Positions 41,426 through 50,513 of a stretch of 64,000 nucleotides of DNA are shown one piece after another. The position numbers and the translations under genes were made by a program. The stretch is from Bradyrhizobium sp. 4 (GTDB lineage Bacteria; Pseudomonadota; Alphaproteobacteria; Rhizobiales; Xanthobacteraceae): NCBI RefSeq assembly GCF_023100905.1, contig NZ_CP064686.1, positions 5,208,001 through 5,272,000 of the forward strand. Reading direction: 5' to 3'. The notes below the pieces were generated by a model. It searched no databases and had not been told where the DNA came from. It saw nothing but the letters and a program-made list of their open reading frames with translations. Within the stretch, counting starts at the first letter, position 1, and every line of letters begins with the position of its first letter.

Positions 41426-42370
41426 ATGAGCAAGATGACCCCGCAGGAAATGGCCCAGAAGATCGGATCCGGCCTGCTGTCTTTCCCCGTCACGCCGTTC
41501 AAGGCGGACTACTCCTTCGACGAGACGACCTACCGCGCCAACATGGACTGGCTCTGCGGCTATGACGTCGCAGGCCTGTTCGCCGCCGGCGGCACCGGCG
41601 AGTTCTTCTCGCTGACGGCGGCCGAGGTTCCGCAGGTGGTCAAGATCGCCGTGGACGAGACCAAGGGCCGCGTCCCCGTGCTCGCCGGCACCGGCTACGG
41701 CACCGCCACCGCGCGCGAGATCGCGATCGGCGCGGAGAAGGCCGGCGCCGACGGCTTGTTGCTGCTGCCGCCCTATCTCACCCATGCGGAGCAGGATGGC
41801 CTTGCTGCCCACGTGGAAGCGATATGCGCCTCCGTGAAGATCGGCGTCATCGTCTACAATCGCGACAACGCCATCCTCCAGCCCGATACGCTCGCCCGCC
41901 TCGCCGAACGCTGCCCCAACCTCGTCGGCTACAAGGACGGCATCGGCGACATCGAGCTGATGACCCGGGTCTACACCAAGCTCGGCGACCGCCTGACCTA
42001 TATCGGCGGCCTGCCGACCGCGGAGACCTTCGCGCTGCCCTATCTCGACATGGGCGTGACCACCTACTCCTCGGCGGTGTTCAACTTCGTTCCGGAATTC
42101 GCCACCAACTTCTATGCCGCCGTGCGCAAGCGCGATCACGCGACGATCCACGCCGGCTTGAAGGACTTCATCCTGCCGCTGATCGCGATCCGCAACCGCA
42201 AGAAGGGCTATGCGGTCTCGATCATCAAGGCCGGCATGAAGGTGATCGGCCGTGATTCCGGCCCGGTCCGCCCGCCGCTGACCGACCTCACCGAGCAGGA
42301 GATCGCGGAAGTCACGGAGCTGGTGAAGAATCTGCCCGCCATCCGATCGTCACAACAGGCTGCAGAATAA
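41426..42370 (+). CDS. kdgD: 5-dehydro-4-deoxyglucarate dehydratase
   Basis: It converts 5-keto-4-deoxyglucarate to 2,5-dioxopentanoate (alpha-ketoglutarate semialdehyde) with loss of water and CO2. The 314-residue protein is of the DHDPS/NAL class I aldolase fold: SFPVTPFKADYSFDE, AAGGTGEFFSLTAAE and LVGYKDGIGD with the Schiff-base Lys. GVTTYSSAVFNFVPEF is also typical of KdgD. The ATG at 41426 has a GGGAG site. The gene is 24 nt ahead of gudD, and the enzymes operate in sequence in the cytoplasm. Confidence 0.93.
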   Translation: MSKMTPQEMAQKIGSGLLSFPVTPFKADYSFDETTYRANMDWLCGYDVAGLFAAGGTGEFFSLTAAEVPQVVKIAVDETKGRVPVLAGTGYGTATAREIAIGAEKAGADGLLLLPPYLTHAEQDGLAAHVEAICASVKIGVIVYNRDNAILQPDTLARLAERCPNLVGYKDGIGDIELMTRVYTKLGDRLTYIGGLPTAETFALPYLDMGVTTYSSAVFNFVPEFATNFYAAVRKRDHATIHAGLKDFILPLIAIRNRKKGYAVSIIKAGMKVIGRDSGPVRPPLTDLTEQEIAEVTELVKNLPAIRSSQQAAE

Positions 42371-42394
42371 CGAACGACACAGGGAGGAGCCTGC

Positions 42395-43738
42395 ATGGCC
42401 AAGACCGAGATCACTGGCGCACCGGTCGTCACCGCGATGCAGGTGATCCCGGTCGCAGGCCGTGACAGCATGCTCCTCAATCTGAGCGGCGCGCATGCGC
42501 CGTTCTTCACCCGCAACATCGTCATCCTCACCGACAATGCCGGTCACACCGGCGTCGGCGAGGTGCCTGGCGGGCAGAAGATCTGGCAGACGCTGCAGGA
42601 CGCCCGTGATCTCGTGATCGGCAAGACCGTCGGCGCGATGAACAACATCCTCGCCGATATCAGGACCGCATTCGCCGATCGCGATGCCGGCGGCCGCGGC
42701 AAGCAGACTTTCGATCTCCGCGTCATGATCCACGCCGTCACTGCCGTGGAGTCGGCGCTGCTCGATCTGCTCGGTCAGCATCTCAACCTGCCCGTCGCAG
42801 CCCTGCTCGGCGAGGGCCAGCAGCGCAACAGCGTCGAGACTCTCGGCTATCTCTTCTTCGTCGGCGACATCAGTAAAACCAAGTTCGACTATGTCAGCGG
42901 CGAGACCGGCAAGGCCGAATGGTTCAACCTCCGCCATCAGGAGGCGATGACGCCGGAAACCGTGGTGCGGCTCGCGGAAGCCACCCACGACCATTACGGC
43001 TTCGCCGATTTCAAGCTCAAGGGCGGCGTGCTGCGCGGCGAGCAGGAGATCGAGGCCGTCACCGCGATCGCCAAGCGCTTTCCGAATGCGCGCGTGACCC
43101 TGGATCCGAACGGCGCATGGTCGCTCGACGAGGCTGTCGGCCTCTGCAAGGACATGCACGGCATCCTTGCCTATGCCGAGGACCCCTGCGGCGCCGAAGG
43201 TGGCTTCTCCGGCCGTGAGATCATGGCCGAGTTCCGCCGTGCGACCGGCCTGCCGACCGCGACCAACATGATCGCGACCGACTGGCGGCAATTGTCCCAT
43301 GCGCTGCGCCTCGGCGCGGTGGACATTCCGCTGGCCGATCCCCATTTCTGGACCATGCAAGGCTCGGTGCGCGTGGCCCAGACCTGCCGCGACAACGGCT
43401 TGACCTGGGGTTCGCACTCCAACAACCATTTCGACATCTCGCTCGCCATGTTCACCCATGTCGGTGCCGCCGCCCCCGGCAAGGTCACCGCGATCGACAC
43501 GCACTGGATCTGGCAGGACGGCCAGGCCCTGACCAAGGAGCCACTCCAGATCAAGTGCGGCAAGATCGCCGTGCCTGAGAGGCCGGGCCTGGGTATCGAA
43601 ATCGACAGGGCCGCCATCGACGCCGCGCATGACCTCTACAAGCAGCATGGACTCGGCGCCCGCGATGACGCTATTGCCATGCAGGACCTGATCCCCGGCT
43701 GGACCTTCGACGACAAGCGTCCCTGCCTCGTGCGTTAG
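42395..43738 (+). CDS. gudD: Glucarate dehydratase
   Basis: This enolase-superfamily enzyme dehydrates D-glucarate (and often L-idarate) to 5-keto-4-deoxyglucarate. The 447-residue product has the family order: an N-terminal capping domain with IVILTDNAGHTGVGEVPGG, then FKLKGGVLRGEQEI (Lys base), VTLDPNGAWSLDEA, YAEDPCGAEGGFSGR (metal ligands), TNMIATDW, and GSHSNNHFDISLAMF with the catalytic His. The length is the normal one. It is preceded by GGGAGG and followed by the dehydrogenase gene at 19 nt. Confidence 0.95.
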   Translation: MAKTEITGAPVVTAMQVIPVAGRDSMLLNLSGAHAPFFTRNIVILTDNAGHTGVGEVPGGQKIWQTLQDARDLVIGKTVGAMNNILADIRTAFADRDAGGRGKQTFDLRVMIHAVTAVESALLDLLGQHLNLPVAALLGEGQQRNSVETLGYLFFVGDISKTKFDYVSGETGKAEWFNLRHQEAMTPETVVRLAEATHDHYGFADFKLKGGVLRGEQEIEAVTAIAKRFPNARVTLDPNGAWSLDEAVGLCKDMHGILAYAEDPCGAEGGFSGREIMAEFRRATGLPTATNMIATDWRQLSHALRLGAVDIPLADPHFWTMQGSVRVAQTCRDNGLTWGSHSNNHFDISLAMFTHVGAAAPGKVTAIDTHWIWQDGQALTKEPLQIKCGKIAVPERPGLGIEIDRAAIDAAHDLYKQHGLGARDDAIAMQDLIPGWTFDDKRPCLVR

Positions 43739-43757
43739 AAAATTCGGAGGAAGAGAT

Positions 43758-45206
43758 ATGACTGCGATCCTGAAGAACTTCATCGGCGGCGAATGGGTCG
43801 ATGGCGCCGCCGTCACCAAGAACATCAACCCCTCCAACACCAACGACGTCGTCGGCGAATACGCCAAGGCCGACAAGGCGCAGACCGAGAAGGCCATCGC
43901 AGCCGCCAAGGCCGCCTTCCCCGCCTGGGCGCAGTCGACGCCGCAGGCGCGCTACGACGCGCTGAACAAGATTTCGCTCGAGATCATCGCCCGCAAGGAA
44001 GAACTCGGCCGCCTGCTCGCCCGCGAGGAAGGCAAGACGCTGCCGGAAGGTATCGGCGAGGTCGCGCGCGCCGGCCAGATCTTCGCATTCTTCGCCGGCG
44101 AGGCGCTGCGCATGATCGGCGAGAAGGGTGCCTCGGTGCGTCCCGGCATCGACGTCGAGCTCACCCGTGAGCCGATGGGCGTCGTCGGCATGATCACGCC
44201 CTGGAATTTCCCGATCGCGATCCCCGCCTGGAAGATCGCCCCGGCGCTCTGCTACGGCAACACCGTGGTGTTCAAGCCTGCCGAGCTGGTGCCAGGCTCG
44301 GCGCATGCGCTGTCCGAGATCATCACCCGCTCCGGCATCCCGTCCGGCGTGTTCAACCTCGTGGTCGGCTCGGGCTCCGTGGTCGGCCAGACCCTGATCG
44401 AGCATCCCGACGTCGCCGCGATCACCTTCACCGGATCGGTGCAGACCGGCCGCAAGATCGCGCAGGCCTGCGTGACCTCGAGCAACATGAAGAAATTCCA
44501 GCTCGAGATGGGCGGCAAGAACCCGCTGGTGGTGCTCGACGACGCCGACCTCAAGACCGCCGTCGAAGTCGCCGTTAACGGCGCCTATTTCTCCACAGGC
44601 CAGCGCTGCACGGCGTCCTCACGCCTGATCGTCACCGAAGGCATCCATGATCGCTTCGTTGCGGCGATGACCGAGCGCCTGAAGGGTCTGACGGTGGACG
44701 ACGCGCTCAAGGCCGGCGTGCATATCGGCCCCGTGGTCGACCAGAGCCAGCTCGACCAGGACCTGCGCTACATCAAGATCGGCCAGGACGAGGGTGCCAA
44801 GCTCGCCTGGGGTGGCGAGTTGCTCAAGCGCGAAACGCCCGGCCACTACCTGCAGCCGGCGCTGTTCACCGAGGCCAACAACAACATGCGCATTTCGCGC
44901 GAGGAGGTCTTCGGCCCGGTCGCCGCCGTCATTCGCGCCAAGAACTACGAGGAGGCGCTGGCGATCTCCAACGACACCGAGTTCGGCCTTGCCTCCGGCA
45001 TCTGCACCACCAGCCTGAAATACGCCTCGCACTACAAGCGCAACAGCGAGTCCGGCATGGTGATGGTCAATCTGCCGACCGCCGGCGTCGACTATCACGT
45101 GCCGTTCGGCGGCCGGAAGGGTTCGAGCTACGGCGCCCGCGAACAGGGCTCCTATGCCCGCGAGTTCTACACGACGGTGAAGACCGCCTATACCTTTCCC
45201 GGCTAA
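43758..45206 (+). CDS. Alpha-ketoglutarate semialdehyde dehydrogenase
   Basis: The 482-residue NAD(P)-dependent aldehyde dehydrogenase oxidises 2,5-dioxopentanoate to 2-oxoglutarate, the last step before the TCA cycle. Domain motifs are ITPWNFPIAIPAWKIAPAL (cofactor), FTGSVQTGRKI (Rossmann Gly motif), FQLEMGGKNPLVVLDDAD with the general-base Glu, and FSTGQRCTASSR with catalytic Cys. Specificity is inferred from position next to kdgD and gudD; succinate semialdehyde or glyceraldehyde dehydrogenases share the motifs. The gene has a GGAGG site 8 nt upstream of the ATG. Confidence 0.88.
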   Translation: MTAILKNFIGGEWVDGAAVTKNINPSNTNDVVGEYAKADKAQTEKAIAAAKAAFPAWAQSTPQARYDALNKISLEIIARKEELGRLLAREEGKTLPEGIGEVARAGQIFAFFAGEALRMIGEKGASVRPGIDVELTREPMGVVGMITPWNFPIAIPAWKIAPALCYGNTVVFKPAELVPGSAHALSEIITRSGIPSGVFNLVVGSGSVVGQTLIEHPDVAAITFTGSVQTGRKIAQACVTSSNMKKFQLEMGGKNPLVVLDDADLKTAVEVAVNGAYFSTGQRCTASSRLIVTEGIHDRFVAAMTERLKGLTVDDALKAGVHIGPVVDQSQLDQDLRYIKIGQDEGAKLAWGGELLKRETPGHYLQPALFTEANNNMRISREEVFGPVAAVIRAKNYEEALAISNDTEFGLASGICTTSLKYASHYKRNSESGMVMVNLPTAGVDYHVPFGGRKGSSYGAREQGSYAREFYTTVKTAYTFPG

Positions 45207-45221
45207 CCACGGGCAAGATAT

Positions 45222-45311
45222 CGTAGGGTGGGCAAAGCGAAGTGTGCCCACCGCCTTACGTTCGGTGTGAAGATGGTGGGCACGGCGCGTTGCGCCTTTG
45301 CCCACCCTACG
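45222..45311. repeat. Dispersed inverted repeat between dehydrogenase and garD
   Basis: cgtagggtgggcaaag (45222-45237) and ctttgcccaccctacg (45296-45311) are perfect inverted arms of 16 bp. Inner gtgcccacc / ggtgggcac arms add a second stem. It is a REP-like element of a type that I associate with many proteobacterial genomes, inserted within the catabolic operon and ending 5 nt before the garD ribosome site. Confidence 0.85.
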
Positions 45312-45330
45312 GCTTCGGAGGCAAGCGCAG

Positions 45331-46872
45331 ATGGACCAGTCAGTCGCAGCGAAAGAACAGCCTCGCTACATCAAGCTCAACGAGCGCGACAACGTCGCGA
45401 TCGTGGTCAATGATTTCGGGCTTCCCGCCGGCTCCCGCTTCGCCAGCGGGCTGACGCTGCGTACCTTCGTGCCGCAAGGCCACAAGACGGCGCTGGTCGA
45501 CATCCCGCAGGACGCCCCGATCATCCGCTACGGCGAGGTGATCGGCCATGCGCTCGCGCCGATCCTGGCCGGGGAATGGGTGGACGAAGCGCGCATCCGC
45601 ATGCCGGAGGCCCCTGCCCTCGACAAGCTGGAAATCTCGACCGCTGTGCCCGCGCCGCTGCCGCCGCTCGATGGTTTCACGTTCGAAGGCTTTCGCAACT
45701 CCGACGGCTCGGTCGGCACCAAGAACATCCTCGGCATCTCCTCATCCGTGCAATGCGTCAAGGGCACGATGGAATATGCGGTGAAGCGCATCCGCGCCGA
45801 GCTGCTGCCGAAATACCCGAATGTCGACGACGTCGTGCCGCTGACGCATGCGTATGGCTGTGGCGTCGCCATCAACGCGCCCGACGCCGTGATTCCGATC
45901 CGCACGCTGCAAAACATCGCGCAGAACCCGAACTTCGGCGGCGAGATCCTGGTCATCAGCCTCGGTTGCGAGAAGCTCGCGCCCGAGCGTTTGGTGCCGG
46001 AAGGCGTCAGCAACGCCATCGTGCGCATGCAGGACGAAGCCTTCGACGGTTTTGGCGCCATCGTCGATGCGATCATGACCCAGGCCGAAGCCCGCCTGAA
46101 GATCCTCAACAAGCGCACCCGCGAGACCTGCCCGGCCGCCGATCTCGTCATCGGCCTGCAATGCGGTGGCAGCGACGCCTTCTCCGGCGTCACCGCGAAT
46201 CCTGCCGTCGGATTCGCCGCCGACCTGCTGGTGCGCGCCGGCGCCACCGTGATGTTCTCGGAAGTCACCGAAGTGCGCGACGCGATCCAGTTGCTCACCC
46301 GCCGCGCCATCAACGAGGACGTCGGCCGCGCGCTGGTCCGCGAGATGGCCTGGTACGATTCCTATCTGGCCCGCGGCGGAGCGGACCGCAGCGCCAACAC
46401 CACGCCGGGCAACAAGAAGGGCGGCTTGGCGAATATCGTCGAGAAGTCATTGGGCTCGATCGTCAAGTCCGGATCGTCCGCAATCACCGGCGTACTCTCG
46501 CCCGGCGAGAAGGCGACGCAGAAGGGCATGCTGTTTGCGGCAACGCCGGCGTCCGACTTCATCTGCGGCACGCTCCAGCTCGCCTCCGGCATGACGCTGC
46601 AGGTGTTCACCACAGGCCGCGGTACGCCCTATGGCCTTGCGGCTGCGCCCGTCATCAAGGTCGCGACCCGCACCGAGCTGGCCCGACGCTGGAAGGACCT
46701 GATCGATTTCGATGCCGGCGGCATCGCCACCGGCGACAAGACCATCGAGGAGACCGGCTGGGACCTGTTCCGCTTGATCCTCGACGTCGCCAGCGGCCGC
46801 ACGCAACCCTGGTCGGATCGCTGGGGCATCCACAACGATTTGACGCTGTTCAATCCGGCGCCGGTGACCTGA
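45331..46872 (+). CDS. garD: Galactarate dehydratase (UxaA/GarD family)
   Basis: The 513-residue iron-dependent enzyme dehydrates meso-galactarate to 5-keto-4-deoxyglucarate, which KdgD can use. It has the small N-terminal SAF-type domain (YIKLNERDNVAIVVNDFGLPAGS, residues about 12-100) and the C-terminal large domain. FRNSDGSVGTKNILGISSSVQCV, THAYGCGVAINAPD, LQCGGSDAFSGVTANPAVGFA and FTTGRGTPYGLAAAPVIKVATRT are conserved in GarD/UxaA. The ATG at 45331 is preceded by GGAGG at about 10 nt; the upstream extension to 45298 is repeat DNA. Confidence 0.92.
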   Translation: MDQSVAAKEQPRYIKLNERDNVAIVVNDFGLPAGSRFASGLTLRTFVPQGHKTALVDIPQDAPIIRYGEVIGHALAPILAGEWVDEARIRMPEAPALDKLEISTAVPAPLPPLDGFTFEGFRNSDGSVGTKNILGISSSVQCVKGTMEYAVKRIRAELLPKYPNVDDVVPLTHAYGCGVAINAPDAVIPIRTLQNIAQNPNFGGEILVISLGCEKLAPERLVPEGVSNAIVRMQDEAFDGFGAIVDAIMTQAEARLKILNKRTRETCPAADLVIGLQCGGSDAFSGVTANPAVGFAADLLVRAGATVMFSEVTEVRDAIQLLTRRAINEDVGRALVREMAWYDSYLARGGADRSANTTPGNKKGGLANIVEKSLGSIVKSGSSAITGVLSPGEKATQKGMLFAATPASDFICGTLQLASGMTLQVFTTGRGTPYGLAAAPVIKVATRTELARRWKDLIDFDAGGIATGDKTIEETGWDLFRLILDVASGRTQPWSDRWGIHNDLTLFNPAPVT

Positions 46873-46963
46873 GCGCTGGGCGCGGACGCTGTCTCGCCGC
46901 GCGGATGCGTTAGTGCGAGAGCCTCGTTTCGGCGCTACGCATCGCCTGGGATGACGCTTTCGT

Positions 46964-47320
46964 TTACGTCATGCTGCCCGGCATGAAGCAGCGCACGCGT
47001 GGATGGCCGTCGATGTAGTGCTTCCACACCATGGTGCGGCCGATCTTGTTCGGCTCGGTGATGACGGCGCCTTCGGGCACGACGACCCATTCGCCCTCGA
47101 GATGCACGCGATAGCGGCCCCTGTCGGATTCCCAGTCGACATCCGCGACCACATAGCCGTCGGCATCCGAGCAGCATTGGCCGTATTCACTGTGCAGGCT
47201 CTCGAACCAGGGCTTTAACGGCGAGTTGGCGTAGCGGCCGTCGTCACGCGCCATCGTCGGGGCGGTCAGCAGCACCGTCAGAACCAGCAGCATGGCGGCA
47301 CGCGGTATTGCACGTCTCAT
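46964..47320 (-). CDS. Small exported hypothetical protein
   Basis: Function is not recognised. The 118-residue product has a signal peptide (MRRAIPRAAMLLVLTVLLTAPTMAR) and a mature part of about 92 residues with CC and further Cys (GQCCSDADGYVVADVDWES, GHPRVRCFMPGSMT), consistent with a disulfide-bonded periplasmic protein. GGAG lies 6 nt before the ATG at 47318-47320. Confidence 0.75.
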   Translation of the reverse strand: MRRAIPRAAMLLVLTVLLTAPTMARDDGRYANSPLKPWFESLHSEYGQCCSDADGYVVADVDWESDRGRYRVHLEGEWVVVPEGAVITEPNKIGRTMVWKHYIDGHPRVRCFMPGSMT

Positions 47321-47701
47321 GTCGTCTCCGCGGATCGAGGTCATCGCCGCGGGGCGATAGTTGCCGTCCGCCTCCGCGACTCGGCGAAGGCGTCAAGGAT
47401 GGCGACTCATTCCCCCAACAGCTTTGCGGATAGCTATGCAAATCCGGCGCCACCGCGCATTCCGGGGAACTACTGGCGCGCGTCCGGCACGCATTGGTCT
47501 TTCGACGGGTATGACCGCTGCTCGCGCGCCAAGGTCTCCGCTGTCTCAGCCGGCCGCAACCGCGATTGCGCACGGGGGCCACGGACACCGCGCAAGAACA
47601 CGGAGAGGCTGCGGCGTGCTGGAGTCCCCCGCCTTCGCGAGCAATGACGGCGGTGTTGTGGAGCTACGGAAGTCCAGACGGCACAGTGCGCGACGTAGAC
47701 C
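47321..47701. other. Gene-free stretch
   Basis: Open frames on both strands here lack ribosome sites, codon bias and domains. A short GCGAGCAATGACGG fragment near 47637 looks like the end of a REP-like element. I see no promoter that I can support beyond what must drive the gene at 46964-47320. Confidence 0.4.
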
Positions 47702-48304
47702 CTACTGCTTCGGCGCCGGCGCCATCATCGCGCCGCCCTTCTTCGCCGGCGCCGCAGGCATCGGCTTGGTCGCGGCGGTCGCTTGCGCCGGGAGATATTT
47801 CGCGACGATGGCGGGATCGACCTGCGCGATGTTGGTGTCGGGAAGACGCGTCCAGGTTTCGTCCTTGCCGAACAGGGAAATGCCGAGGAAGCCGCGCATC
47901 GTCAGGGTCTGCCCATCCGGGCTGACCGTCATCTTGGCCTTCCAGATGTTGCCGTCGCGCGGATTGACCACGTTGCCGCCGTCATACTTCAAGCCGTCGC
48001 GCTTCATGTCGCGGATAAAGGAGAGCCCGAGCACCGGCGCGTTCTTGCGATCGTCCGTGCATTTCGCGCAGATCTCGTTCGGGTCGTCGCCGGGACGCGG
48101 GAAGGTTTTTGCGATGACACCTTCGAAGATGCCGTTGTGGTCGATGAAGAGGAACCATCCCACCGTCTTGCCGTCTTCGACCTTCTGCCAGAGACCCGCG
48201 GCGGTCGGCTGCTGCACTTGCGCCGCAACGGGGCTCACCGCACCGAGCGACATCGCGAGCGCGAGGAGCGAGAACAGCCGAAAGCTGGAAAAGAGAGTCC
48301 ACAT
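47702..48304 (-). CDS. Exported DUF2147 protein
   Basis: The 200-residue protein carries a signal peptide (MWTLFSSFRLFSLLALAMSLGAVSPVAAQ) and a DUF2147 domain at about 37-155: GLWQKVEDGKTVGWFLFIDH, YEGVI-like FEGVIAKTF, GLSFIRDMKRDG, IWKAKMTVSPDGQTLTMRGFLGISLFGKDETWTR. The family has a small lipocalin-like beta barrel, periplasmic, function unknown. The C-terminal 40 residues are Ala/Pro/Lys-rich. The ATG 48302-48304 has AAGG at 7 nt; GTG and ATG codons a few bases upstream are too close to it. Confidence 0.82.
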   Translation of the reverse strand: MWTLFSSFRLFSLLALAMSLGAVSPVAAQVQQPTAAGLWQKVEDGKTVGWFLFIDHNGIFEGVIAKTFPRPGDDPNEICAKCTDDRKNAPVLGLSFIRDMKRDGLKYDGGNVVNPRDGNIWKAKMTVSPDGQTLTMRGFLGISLFGKDETWTRLPDTNIAQVDPAIVAKYLPAQATAATKPMPAAPAKKGGAMMAPAPKQ

Positions 48305-48420
48305 TATCATCACCTTGCTGAGCCAATCGCCTTGCCAAGCCGCCTACCGCAATGGCCGCAGACTACGGCGATTTCGCGAACTGTTCCAGCACCAGAAACA
48401 TGGGGCATCGCCCGCCGCCG

Positions 48421-49449
48421 TCAGTTGACGCCGAGCTTCTTTTGCAGGCTGGAGGACGAGGTCGTGTACTGGAACACGAGCCGCTTCTCCGGATAGACGT
48501 AGCGATGGGCTTTTTGCGACATCAGCGCGCCCTCGTGGAAGCCGCACAGGATCAGCTTGATCTTGCCGGGATAGGTGTTGATGTCGCCGATCGCGAAGAT
48601 GCCTGGCACGTTGGTCTCGAACGCGGACGTCTCGACCGGCACCAGATTGTTCTCCAGCGCGATGCCCCAGTTCGCCACCGGCCCGAGCTTCATGGTCAAG
48701 CCGAAGAACGGCAGCATGGTGTCGCAGGTGATTTCGGTCACGCTGTTGTCGTTGCCCTTGACGGTGGCGCCGCTCAGCTTCCCCTCGCTGCCCGACAGCG
48801 CGGTGACCTGGCCGAGGCGCAGATCCATCTTGCCGGCCGCGACCAGCGCGCGCATCTGCTCGACGCTGTGGGGCGCGGCGCGAAAATCGTCGCGACGGTG
48901 CAAGAGCGTGATGCGCTTGGCAATCGGATGCAGATTAAGTGTCCAGTCGAGCGCGGAATCGCCGCCGCCCACGATCAGCACGTTCTTGTCGCGGAACGTC
49001 TCCATCTTGCGCACGGCGTAGTGCACCGAGCTTCCTTCATAGGCTTCGATACCCGGCACCGGTGGACGCTTGGGCTGAAAGGAGCCGCCGCCGGCCGCGA
49101 TCACCAGCACCTTGCATTCGAACACCTTGCCGGCGTCCGTGGTGCAGCGGAACAGGGGATCGCCGATCTTCTCCACGGTCTCGATCATCTCGCCGAGATG
49201 GAAAGTCGGATGGAACGGCTTGATCTGCTCCATCAGCGCGTCGGTGAGGCCCTGCCCCGAAACCTGCGGAATGCCGGGAATGTCGTAGATCGGCTTTTCC
49301 GGATAGAGTTCTGCGCACTGGCCGCCGACCTTGTCGAGGATGTCGACGAAATGCGTCTTCATGTCGAGAAGGCCCAGCTCGAAAGCGGCGAACAGACCGC
49401 AGGGGCCGGCGCCAATAATCAACACATCGGTTTTGATCGCGTCGCTCAT
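48421..49449 (-). CDS. Ferredoxin--NADP(+) reductase, thioredoxin-reductase-like type
   Basis: The 342-residue flavoprotein transfers electrons between NADPH and ferredoxin. It has an FAD Rossmann motif VLIIGAGPCGLFAAFELG at residues 9-26, GGQCAELYPEKPIYDIPG (the FAD-linked signature without the CxxC of true thioredoxin reductases), the NADPH site VLIVGGGDSALDWTLNL, and IFAIGDINTYPG. The C-terminal extension VFQYTTSSSSLQKKLGVN is typical of the TrxR-like FNRs of Rhodopseudomonas and Bacillus. A [2Fe-2S] ferredoxin is encoded at 50113-50433 on the same strand, one plus-strand gene away; the two probably work together. Confidence 0.92.
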   Translation of the reverse strand: MSDAIKTDVLIIGAGPCGLFAAFELGLLDMKTHFVDILDKVGGQCAELYPEKPIYDIPGIPQVSGQGLTDALMEQIKPFHPTFHLGEMIETVEKIGDPLFRCTTDAGKVFECKVLVIAAGGGSFQPKRPPVPGIEAYEGSSVHYAVRKMETFRDKNVLIVGGGDSALDWTLNLHPIAKRITLLHRRDDFRAAPHSVEQMRALVAAGKMDLRLGQVTALSGSEGKLSGATVKGNDNSVTEITCDTMLPFFGLTMKLGPVANWGIALENNLVPVETSAFETNVPGIFAIGDINTYPGKIKLILCGFHEGALMSQKAHRYVYPEKRLVFQYTTSSSSLQKKLGVN

Positions 49450-49631
49450 GTCGTCTCTTTGTCGATCGATATCGGTGGGACGGCGCCCTGTGGGCCGAGG
49501 TGACCCTGCCTGTCTAGCCAACGGGGATGGATCAGGGAAGGCATAAAAGCGGGAGCGCCCCGCAGCCGGCCCCACTTGCCGGGTCAGGATAACTGGGCTG
49601 TAACCAGCAACGATATGACGGAGATCAATCG

Positions 49632-50099
49632 GTGAACGCACCAAGCCGCCTCGATACGACGCCGCGCCTGGAGGACTATCCTTTTCGCCTCAGCGACAAC
49701 GTCCGCTTCGGCGATCTCGACCCCAATCAGCACGTCAACAACGCGGTCTACGCCACCTATTTCGAGACCGGCCGCGTCACGCTGATGAAGCTCCCGGAAT
49801 ACGGCCTGACGCCGCCCGGACTTGCCTGGATCATGGTGCGGCTCGACATCCATTTTCGCGCGGAGCTGCACTGGCCGAACACGATCGAGCTCGGCCTCGG
49901 CGTCGCGAAGCTGGGACGAACGTCGGTGACGTTCGAGCAGGTGGTGTTTTCGGAAGGGAAGTGCATTGCATCGGCGACATCGGTCGCCGTGATGATCGAC
50001 GAGGCGTCGCGCCGGCCAACGCCACTGATCGCGGAAGTGCTCGAGAAGCTCAGGCCCTGGCACAAGCGCGGCATCGAGGTCGCGCCGCCGAGCACATGA
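49632..50099 (+). CDS. Acyl-CoA thioesterase, hotdog fold (4HBT type)
   Basis: The 155-residue protein has the 4-hydroxybenzoyl-CoA thioesterase motif VRFGDLDPNQHVNNAVYATYFETGRV with Asp as catalytic residue, and a following beta sheet typical of the hotdog fold. It resembles the YbgC/FadM-like acyl-CoA thioester hydrolases; the acyl substrate is not evident. GTG at 49632 is chosen because GGAG sits 8 nt upstream. It is divergent from the reductase gene (182-base gap) and convergent with the ferredoxin gene. Confidence 0.85.
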   Translation: MNAPSRLDTTPRLEDYPFRLSDNVRFGDLDPNQHVNNAVYATYFETGRVTLMKLPEYGLTPPGLAWIMVRLDIHFRAELHWPNTIELGLGVAKLGRTSVTFEQVVFSEGKCIASATSVAVMIDEASRRPTPLIAEVLEKLRPWHKRGIEVAPPST

Positions 50100-50112
50100 A
50101 TAGCTAAGAGAG

Positions 50113-50433
50113 TTAGGCCTGGCGTTCCGGCGTCGCCACCACGAGGCCGTCGAGATCGTCGGAGACCTTGATCTGGCAGGACAGGCGCGAGTTCGGGCGC
50201 ACGTCGAAGCCGAAGTCGAGCATGTCCTCTTCCATCGGCGTCGGGCTGCCGACCTTCTCGCGCCACGCTTCGTCGACATAGACATGGCAGGTGGCGCAGG
50301 CGCAGGCGCCGCCGCATTCGGCCTCGATGCCGGGAATGCTGTTGCGGATGGCGGCTTCCATCACAGTCGCGCCGTTCTCGACGTCCACCGTACGGGTTTC
50401 GCCCTTGTGATCGACAAAGTGAATTTTGGCCAT
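50113..50433 (-). CDS. [2Fe-2S] ferredoxin, adrenodoxin/vertebrate type
   Basis: The 106-residue ferredoxin has cluster ligands C40, C46, C49 and C86 (ECGGACACATCHVYVDE, then LSCQI), the C-x5-C-x2-C spacing of the adrenodoxin/ISC type; an additional Cys 44 lies between. AREKVG-like WREKVGSPTPMEEDMLD is also characteristic. These proteins serve P450s, aromatic-ring oxygenases or iron-sulfur assembly. The reductase at 48421-49449 is the likely electron donor. The ATG is at 50431-50433. Confidence 0.93.
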   Translation of the reverse strand: MAKIHFVDHKGETRTVDVENGATVMEAAIRNSIPGIEAECGGACACATCHVYVDEAWREKVGSPTPMEEDMLDFGFDVRPNSRLSCQIKVSDDLDGLVVATPERQA

Positions 50434-50513
50434 GTGTGCTCGTGCTGCCGCGATCTAGGGAATGAAGGAGGGTCCGGGCTGTCCTATAACGGGTCGGTCA
50501 GCCCGGCGCCATA

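Noticed and set aside
47399..47647. 82-codon plus-strand frame between two exported-protein genes
   Set aside because: No ribosome site, no domain, and composition of non-coding GC-rich DNA.
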